From assembly GCA_000723505.1 (NCBI GenBank), contig HG934468.1:1768798-1832797 (forward strand): a stretch of DNA of 64,000 bases. The letters run 5' to 3'. The DNA is from Mucinivorans hirudinis. Lineage in GTDB: Bacteria > Bacteroidota > Bacteroidia > Bacteroidales > Rikenellaceae. The notes below the pieces were generated by a model. That model had not been told where the DNA came from. It saw only the letters and a program-made list of their open reading frames with translations, and made no database searches. Of the stretch, positions 58,703-64,000 are shown one piece after another. Both the position numbers and the translations under genes were made by a program. Position 1 is the stretch's first letter; every line of letters begins with the position of its first letter.

Positions 58703-60361
58703 ATGATAGAACAACTAAAAGTCGGTGATAAGCTCACCGTGATAAAAGTAAATTCACTTGCCGCAACCTCAATCAACCGAATTATGATTGACTCGATACA
58801 AGACGGCAAAGCGGTCTTTACCGTGAAACGCAAAAAGTATTATCTGAGCGTCGATAACAACGTGCTGGTGCTGCGTGGGCACAATCTGGGTATCACCCAG
58901 GGGACGTGGAACAATGGCGGTAGCTGCCTGATTATGAGCGGCAACTGCAATCTGGGCGGCATGGACAGAGAGTCTATGATCGAGCTGCTCAAAACCAACA
59001 TCAACCCTCTGTTCGACCAGTGGCAGCGTATCTATTGGTTTGACGGCAAGAGCGAAGAGGGCGACCCGATATTTGTGCCTCGTCCCGTGACGGCGCACTA
59101 CCTGCAATACCAAGCAGAGGCAGAGCAAAACATCAACAAAACGGCTCAGCAAATCAACCTCAATGATTTCATTTACAGCTATCGCAACGGCTCAAAACAC
59201 CAGAGCCTCAATGATATGTTGAAGTGGCATTTGCGTGAGGATTTAGCGGCAAAAGAGCACCTGAAACTCGGCAAGGTGGTAGATATTATTGAGATGAGCG
59301 AAGAGGCGTTTGATGCTTTGTGCTATGGAGACCACGAATTTAAGCTCAACCACTCTGGCGGCGATAGGTCAGACGATATATCCGAAGATCGCCAAGATGT
59401 ACACAACTACTCTCAGTATGAGATAGAGACATTCTACACCCTCTACACACTTATTCGTACTCCCTCCGGCAGAGCCATTACCGTTGATGCTCAGGGTTAC
59501 GACTATATGCGCTATACCGGTCTGCTGCCCCACTACAAAACATCAATGGCTGCCGATTGCGCAAAGGCTACGGCAATCCTGACCAAAGCACAAAACGAGG
59601 AGGCAGAAGAGAAACAAACTCAAAAGGCGGAGGCTGAACGTCGGTACCAGCAAGAGTGTAAACGGGTGGCGAAGGATTACCCATTCCTCACTGTCACAGT
59701 GGATAAATACGACCAGAAAGTAGCTGCGAACAATCTTCGTGTGCTACTCAAAAGAAAGTTTTCGGAGACAAAGTTCTCAGTCAAAAAATACTACTACGAC
59801 TCATACACCGTCAGTTGGGTGGATGGTCCAACCGTAGGGCAAGTGACCGAAATTACTCGCCTGTTCAGAAACGAGGGCTTCGATGGTATGACCGACTCGT
59901 CATATCCTATCATCACCCCATTTAACGAGCGATATGGTGGCATAGGCAGTATCAGTGCTGAGCGAAAAGTTAGCGAACACTACAAAGAGGCGGAACTTGA
60001 ACTGATTAACGTAGAACTTGGTAAGTCCTATCAAATGAGAGACTTCTCTCCGGAATATGGCGATAATGTCGGGACAATTATTCATCAACGTCTCTACAAA
60101 AAGGATTTTACTCCAACACCTGAACCCAAAGTTAAATGCACGTCCAAAGCCAAACCAGCCGTCGAAGCCATTCAAACAGAAGGTGTAGAAATAGTGGACT
60201 ACTCCGAAAAATCCTTTGCCATTATCGGCGACACCAAACCCATCAAAGAGACTCTCAAACAATTGGGCGGTTGCTTCAATGGTCGCCTGTCGTGTGGTGC
60301 GGGCTGGATCTTCTCGAAGACGAAACTCGACACCGTTAAGCAAACCCTTTTACTCACCTAA
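58703..60361 (+). CDS. Polyvalent-type protein with LPD29-like domain
   Basis: The 552-residue protein has no clear function in its first 300 residues. From about residue 330 it shows NNLRVLLKRKFSETKFSVKK, then SYTVSWVDGPTVGQVTEITR and LFRNEGFDGMTDSSYPII, the pattern of LPD29, a domain of large polyvalent proteins of phages and plasmids. The C-terminal part, FAIIGDTKPIKETLKQLGGC and GAGWIFSKTKLDTVK, is a second conserved module widespread in Bacteroidota mobile elements. A helical, Glu/Lys-rich linker (EEAEEKQTQKAEAERRYQ) separates the halves. The role is unknown, possibly in protecting incoming phage DNA. Confidence 0.6.
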   Translation: MIEQLKVGDKLTVIKVNSLAATSINRIMIDSIQDGKAVFTVKRKKYYLSVDNNVLVLRGHNLGITQGTWNNGGSCLIMSGNCNLGGMDRESMIELLKTNINPLFDQWQRIYWFDGKSEEGDPIFVPRPVTAHYLQYQAEAEQNINKTAQQINLNDFIYSYRNGSKHQSLNDMLKWHLREDLAAKEHLKLGKVVDIIEMSEEAFDALCYGDHEFKLNHSGGDRSDDISEDRQDVHNYSQYEIETFYTLYTLIRTPSGRAITVDAQGYDYMRYTGLLPHYKTSMAADCAKATAILTKAQNEEAEEKQTQKAEAERRYQQECKRVAKDYPFLTVTVDKYDQKVAANNLRVLLKRKFSETKFSVKKYYYDSYTVSWVDGPTVGQVTEITRLFRNEGFDGMTDSSYPIITPFNERYGGIGSISAERKVSEHYKEAELELINVELGKSYQMRDFSPEYGDNVGTIIHQRLYKKDFTPTPEPKVKCTSKAKPAVEAIQTEGVEIVDYSEKSFAIIGDTKPIKETLKQLGGCFNGRLSCGAGWIFSKTKLDTVKQTLLLT

Positions 60362-60364
60362 GCC

Positions 60365-61342
60365 ATGAACCCACAGATTCAACCCTATCTACCGACTCAC
60401 GTTAATCTCTACTTTGTCGATTATCGTGACGACCTATGTGAGCAAAAAGAGCTACTTCAGGAGTCACTCGCTGCCAACTCATTGGATTCCATACACGAAA
60501 AAGTGTGGGATTGGTGGGACTATCCGGAAGGCACTTACCTCGACGAAATCCGCAAAAAGATGGAGCAGGACGGAGCCGATGAGCTATACGAGGAGAACGA
60601 AGAGGAGATTCGGGACTGGCTCTCGGCAAACGACACCTCTACACCGGTCGAAGACCTGCTGAGCAACACGGGTAAAATCTCGATGTTCTACTCACTGGGG
60701 CTGGAGATAGATGGTTGGCACTCGGGGTTTATGTGCAATCCTTGGCGCAATGGCTCTTATGCTCAGGACGCTTACAAAGTCAGGCGAGTCTTAGGTATCG
60801 CCAAAGATACTCCCGAAGCAACACTCATCGACCGCATTGTCCGACAAGCGTCAGGCGGTGGCGAACTGCGAATCTATTTCAGCAATGAGCTAACGGCGGT
60901 ACTCTCCGACGACCCGGAAAATGACTTCAAACAGATTCACTTCAAGGGTGAGTTTGCCGTAGCCCTCTACAATGCCGGCGAGGGTTCGGGCGACTTTGAA
61001 TATATCACGCTCTACAGGACGTTCCCATTCAAACGCTCGAATCTCTACACCTCAGAGTCCGAAAAGTACAACCTCGAAAACTGTTTCGGGATGTGTAGTG
61101 ATTGGCTTCATAAACAAGGTGCGCCCACCTTCACAATGGAGCTACCCAAACGAGGTCGGCAAATCAAAGAGTCCAAAAACGCTGCACGCAACGCTCAGGA
61201 TGCCGAGTACAAACGCATCTTCAAAGCAGGTGGTTGTTCTGCCGGAGATATGGACATCAACCGTCATCGAGGTGTCTACTACGAGAACAACTTCCCGTGT
61301 GGCAACCGCTGTCCGCACTGTGGGACTTTCTGGATTGATTAA
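60365..61342 (+). CDS. Unknown acidic protein with C-terminal zinc ribbon
   Basis: The 325-residue acidic protein (VNLYFVDYRDDLCEQKELLQ, KMEQDGADELYEENEEEIRD) has a compact middle part (LGLEIDGWHSGFMCNPWRN). It ends with NFPCGNRCPHCGTFWID, a small zinc-binding motif of four Cys. The gene directly follows the LPD29-like gene (3-bp gap) and belongs to a run of genes with short or overlapping junctions. No family recognised. Confidence 0.6.
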   Translation: MNPQIQPYLPTHVNLYFVDYRDDLCEQKELLQESLAANSLDSIHEKVWDWWDYPEGTYLDEIRKKMEQDGADELYEENEEEIRDWLSANDTSTPVEDLLSNTGKISMFYSLGLEIDGWHSGFMCNPWRNGSYAQDAYKVRRVLGIAKDTPEATLIDRIVRQASGGGELRIYFSNELTAVLSDDPENDFKQIHFKGEFAVALYNAGEGSGDFEYITLYRTFPFKRSNLYTSESEKYNLENCFGMCSDWLHKQGAPTFTMELPKRGRQIKESKNAARNAQDAEYKRIFKAGGCSAGDMDINRHRGVYYENNFPCGNRCPHCGTFWID

Positions 61343-61361
61343 CACTATAACACATAGGATT

Positions 61362-61742
61362 ATGAGAGAATTTATCGAAGTGATGGTCGCCAATGGTTTT
61401 CCAGACTACCATTTTATTGCCTCTGAAAAACGTGTGCTCCGCAGTTGGAGTGACCTAATGAAGTCCGACATTGTCGAGGCATACCTGAAAGCAAACGAGA
61501 TAGACCCCGAAGCAATAGACTATCTGACCACCGCCGAACTCGCCTACGACTATGTAGAAGCAAATATCCCTGCTCAACACACCGAAACAGATGATGACGG
61601 TGATGAGTATGGTTGTTGGTATGATGAGACCTACGAGATGTGGAATCAAGCCTTTGTTTCATACGTTGAGTCCCACTGCTTGGTGGCTTATGAAGTAGAC
61701 AGTGAGGCATTTTTGGAGAAAGCACGAAATATCAAAACTTAG
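61362..61742 (+). CDS. Small acidic protein, tandem paralog A
   Basis: I use ATG 61362 (MREFIEVMVANGFPDYHFIA), since the longer frame extends through the preceding gene. The 126-residue acidic protein has AYDYVEANIPAQHTETDDDG, a run of Asp/Glu, and WYDETYEMWNQAFVSYVESH. It shares the motif WYDET-x-EMW, then F-x-Y, with the next gene. Function unknown. Confidence 0.65.
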   Translation: MREFIEVMVANGFPDYHFIASEKRVLRSWSDLMKSDIVEAYLKANEIDPEAIDYLTTAELAYDYVEANIPAQHTETDDDGDEYGCWYDETYEMWNQAFVSYVESHCLVAYEVDSEAFLEKARNIKT

Positions 61743-61746
61743 AATC

Positions 61747-62136
61747 ATGGAAGACTACACAGAACTAATGGTGCTATTGGGATTTCCCCGATGGCATGTC
61801 GAGGGCGGATTTATCAATCACATTCAAGGGGCAATGGTCAATTGCAAAATGAGTGTCTACGATTGCCTGCCCCAAGCTCGCCAATATATGCAAGAGAACA
61901 AGCTCAACCCCTTAGAGTACAACAACACAGAGTGCTGGCAGTTGGCAGATGAGTTTGTGAGAAGCAATCTATCGCCTCAGTTTAAGGATGATAATGGCGA
62001 AGAGGATTGGTATGATGAGACCTTTGAGATGTGGCAAGATGTATTTGCCTATATCTCAGAGAGTGCCTATTTGCAGCTTTACAACACCGATGAAAATACT
62101 CTGTTCAAATTAATAGAAAAACGAAAAGAAGAATGA
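61747..62136 (+). CDS. Small acidic protein, tandem paralog B
   Basis: Start is ATG 61747 (MEDYTELMVLLGFPRWHVEG). The 129-residue protein repeats the layout of paralog A: a LMVLLGF-type N-terminus, an acidic middle (KDDNGEEDWYDETFEMWQDV) and FAYISESAYLQLYN. Its stop overlaps the next gene by 4 bp. The pair arose by tandem duplication. Function unknown. Confidence 0.65.
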   Translation: MEDYTELMVLLGFPRWHVEGGFINHIQGAMVNCKMSVYDCLPQARQYMQENKLNPLEYNNTECWQLADEFVRSNLSPQFKDDNGEEDWYDETFEMWQDVFAYISESAYLQLYNTDENTLFKLIEKRKEE

Positions 62137-62507
62137 CAAAAATAGTATGCTCGGTTTGTGGGTCAGAGGACGTGCAAGCCAAAGTTTGGACCAAGCCAAA
62201 CGAGAATTTCGATAGAACCTGCGACTTTATCGACGAACTGATTGCCGAACCTGCCGACTGCTGGTGCTGCAACTGTGAGGAGAATCAGAAGTTGATTATT
62301 GTCGAGGAGGTCAACAACGAGCCACCCCCAAAGCAATACACCTGCCCGGCGTGCCAAGAAGATGCACTGAAATATGCAATGATTGACACAGATGGCACCA
62401 ATCTCGAAGAGGGCTACTCGTGCGGAGAATGCGGCGAGTGCTTTATCGGACTCGACAACCAAGAAGTAATCGAACATAACCCAGAAATAACAGAAGACAA
62501 TGAATAG
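62133..62507 (+). CDS. Zinc-ribbon protein with two Cys4 clusters
   Basis: The 124-residue acidic protein has VCSVCGSEDV near the start, paired with CWCCNCEENQK, and a second cluster CPACQEDALKYA with YSCGECGECF. Two zinc ribbons with an acidic tail suggest a small adaptor protein, perhaps for nucleic acid or protein binding. It overlaps the preceding and following genes by 4 and 8 bp. Family unknown. Confidence 0.65.
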   Translation: MTKIVCSVCGSEDVQAKVWTKPNENFDRTCDFIDELIAEPADCWCCNCEENQKLIIVEEVNNEPPPKQYTCPACQEDALKYAMIDTDGTNLEEGYSCGECGECFIGLDNQEVIEHNPEITEDNE

Positions 62508-63207
62508 AGAACTAATAGAAGACCTGCATCAATACTTTGAGCAGAAAGAGAATAGAACCGGCGAGGAGGTTAATTTCCTCAATCGACTGAAAAATGAGCT
62601 GCCTTACTTTCAAGTGACAGCCGTCTCTCGTGAGGACCTTCAACGAGAAGGATTTAATGTTACCGATGTAGATGACTCCGATATGACCGAGATTGCTCGC
62701 AAACTTGCGGATGACTACTGCGAACAACTATTCTGGCTAAGCCTCGAGATAATTGCAGATCAGGGCTTCGACATACCTAAATACCTCTGCCCTAAATGTG
62801 GCAGCAGAGCGAATAGATACTGCTCTGACAGCAAGATATTTGATTGTTCCAATTGCGATAATGAGTGGAAACAAGAAGAATCGACCGGACGCTTTGTCTT
62901 AGTCGAACATCCCGAAGAGAGCAAGTTTTACGCTGATTGTGAGGTTGGCTATGACTGTTACAACTCCGAGGACAACGGTGCGATGTACGTCCCTGAGCAT
63001 TTTTATACTGCCCACACCGGCGCAGTGCCCGACACAAATAAACTCTTCATCCCCGTAACGTGGCCGGAATCTCAAGAGTATTTCGAACTTCAATACGAAA
63101 AGGAGTCCATCTTCGAGCTATGCGAACCCATTGAGCATGGCAAAGCATTCGATGACTTCGGCAGTCAAGCGATCTGGGTGCCGCTTTCACTGATTAACAA
63201 GCAATGA
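62500..63207 (+). CDS. Acidic protein with one zinc ribbon
   Basis: The 235-residue protein has a helical first half with NFLNRLKNELPYFQVTAVSR, then DDYCEQLFWLSLEIIADQGF, and a zinc ribbon: LCPKCGSRANRYCSDSKIFD with CSNCDNEW. The C-terminal part (NKLFIPVTWPESQEYFELQY) is unrecognised. It is one base before the next gene. The protein may be a nucleic-acid-binding accessory factor; not established. Confidence 0.6.
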   Translation: MNRELIEDLHQYFEQKENRTGEEVNFLNRLKNELPYFQVTAVSREDLQREGFNVTDVDDSDMTEIARKLADDYCEQLFWLSLEIIADQGFDIPKYLCPKCGSRANRYCSDSKIFDCSNCDNEWKQEESTGRFVLVEHPEESKFYADCEVGYDCYNSEDNGAMYVPEHFYTAHTGAVPDTNKLFIPVTWPESQEYFELQYEKESIFELCEPIEHGKAFDDFGSQAIWVPLSLINKQ

Positions 63208-63208
63208 T

Positions 63209-63715
63209 ATGGAAGCAATTACAATTAACCTCTCAGCGTATGGGCACGCCTTTGAGATTACTTTCACCGAAATAACGCCATTTCAATCTATCGCAGAGGC
63301 TCCCGATAATGTGTTGAGTCATATATTTGACCAGTTGGCGGAGATGAATATGCAGGGAGAGTTTGAAGCACAAGAGTATATCAACTCCAATGACGACGTG
63401 GTTAAATACCAAGGAAAGTGGCGAGTAGTACCAACCTTAGACTTTGCCCTTCTGTTACGTGTAGCCATCTGGGTAAACAACTACGGTCCCGACGAGGGGC
63501 TGAGCAGAGAGCTGTTTGCTGAAACTTATGGTTCGGTGATGGGCGACCACTACCTAACCAAATGGGATAGCGTCTACCGACATAATATTATCTCTATGGC
63601 TGCTTACTTTGGTAACGACTCAAAAGATGGGCAGCGATTTGTGGATATGGTAATGCGACAAACAACCAAGTACGAACAACGAATAAAAGCAAAGCACAAT
63701 GAACGAAGAACTTAG
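63209..63715 (+). CDS. Unknown 168-residue protein
   Basis: The protein (MEAITINLSAYGHAFEITFT) is mixed alpha/beta, with FDQLAEMNMQGEFEAQEYIN and FALLLRVAIWVNNYGPDEGL, then AYFGNDSKDGQRFVDMVM. It ends in a basic helix (KYEQRIKAKHNERRT). Its reading frame overlaps the next gene by 17 bp. I recognise no family. It belongs to the same accessory run. Confidence 0.55.
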   Translation: MEAITINLSAYGHAFEITFTEITPFQSIAEAPDNVLSHIFDQLAEMNMQGEFEAQEYINSNDDVVKYQGKWRVVPTLDFALLLRVAIWVNNYGPDEGLSRELFAETYGSVMGDHYLTKWDSVYRHNIISMAAYFGNDSKDGQRFVDMVMRQTTKYEQRIKAKHNERRT

Positions 63716-63983
63716 AATAACTACAGACGAGGGCGATGTGGTCTACATTCATCTTTGCCCCAACAAAACGCCGATAGCCTACCAGCGAAAGAAAAAAGAG
63801 TTGGTTGAATGCTCCGGAATGACAGAGGCAGAAGCGGAAAATTGTCTTCTCAGACCAATTCCCATAGAACTGTTTTACAGTTACGACCAAGGTCTTTTCG
63901 GTATCGAAGCTGAGTGCCTTGCCTCCTGCGAGGTCTACAATCCTTATACCGGCGAGGAGATTCCGAACGATAATCTACCATAA
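63699..63983 (+). CDS. Small unknown protein
   Basis: The 94-residue protein (MNEELRITTDEGDVVYIHLC) ends ECLASCEVYNPYTGEEIPND with an acidic, Pro-rich tail. It contains AYQRKKKELVECSGMTEAEA, a short charged helix. No family seen. Twelve bp after its stop an ATG (63995) begins a further gene that is cut by the window end. Confidence 0.55.
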   Translation: MNEELRITTDEGDVVYIHLCPNKTPIAYQRKKKELVECSGMTEAEAENCLLRPIPIELFYSYDQGLFGIEAECLASCEVYNPYTGEEIPNDNLP

Positions 63984-64000
63984 AAGAATCACTTATGAGC

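Noticed and set aside
1-64000. Diversity-generating retroelement, which some Bacteroides phages carry
   Set aside because: No reverse transcriptase motif (YxDD) and no template/variable repeat pair were found by eye in any frame.

Overview
The window is most likely phage DNA (a free phage or a prophage) from a Bacteroidota, probably Bacteroidales, host. Two observations support this. Host-type promoters with the Bacteroides -7 box TAnnTTTG, twice with a TTTG -33 box exactly 19 bp upstream, precede several genes. The virion proteins also match families typical of Bacteroidales phages with a Mu-type head and a contractile tail: DUF935 portal, Mu gpF- and gpG-like proteins, ClpP-type prohead protease with a nested scaffold, DUF2586-type sheath, DUF6046, gpD/gpV-like hub and spike, and a gpJ-like baseplate protein. 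I see no terminase or lysis genes, so the module is incomplete here.

Layout. 1-7.8 kb (- strand) is a replication and control block: DnaB-like helicase (cut by the window edge), ECF-type sigma factor, Rha/ANT antirepressor, RuvC-like nuclease, SbcC/Rad50, SbcD/Mre11 and a probable gp32-like SSB, led by a host-type promoter near 7.75 kb. 7.8-46.9 kb is the - strand late region, read from high to low coordinates: protease/scaffold, capsid, sheath, tube, Dam methylase, G/GT tail chaperone with a -1 frameshift, tape measure, hub, spike, large fibres and baseplate. 47.1-51.1 kb (- strand) is a cluster of KilA-N regulators and an AT-rich gap with short repeats. 51.3-54.8 kb (+ strand) encodes portal and head-completion proteins. 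54.8-56.5 kb is an A-rich region full of dyad repeats. 58.5-64 kb (+ strand) is a run of mostly acidic, small unknown proteins, several with zinc ribbons.

Three + strand accessory cassettes interrupt the - strand late region: a phase-variable type I restriction-modification system with a 585-bp inverted hsdS repeat and a tyrosine recombinase (21.5-29.5 kb), a Panacea (DUF4065) toxin-antitoxin-like pair (32.2-33.4 kb), and a DUF4143 ATPase (39.6-40.9 kb). A second DUF4143 ATPase sits at 57.0-58.2 kb. Each of the first three lies exactly between the end of one late transcription unit and the promoter of the next.

The most striking signal is a 12-copy promoter-like motif, AAACTTT, 15 bp, CTAWTCTTA. 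Spacing is invariant, and ten copies lie 10-24 nt upstream of a virion (or Dam) start codon, on both strands. Its AAC-containing -35 box resembles ECF sigma promoters, so the phage-encoded ECF sigma factor (712-1323) is the natural candidate to read it. Two copies instead precede an intrinsic terminator, suggesting a short RNA or attenuator.
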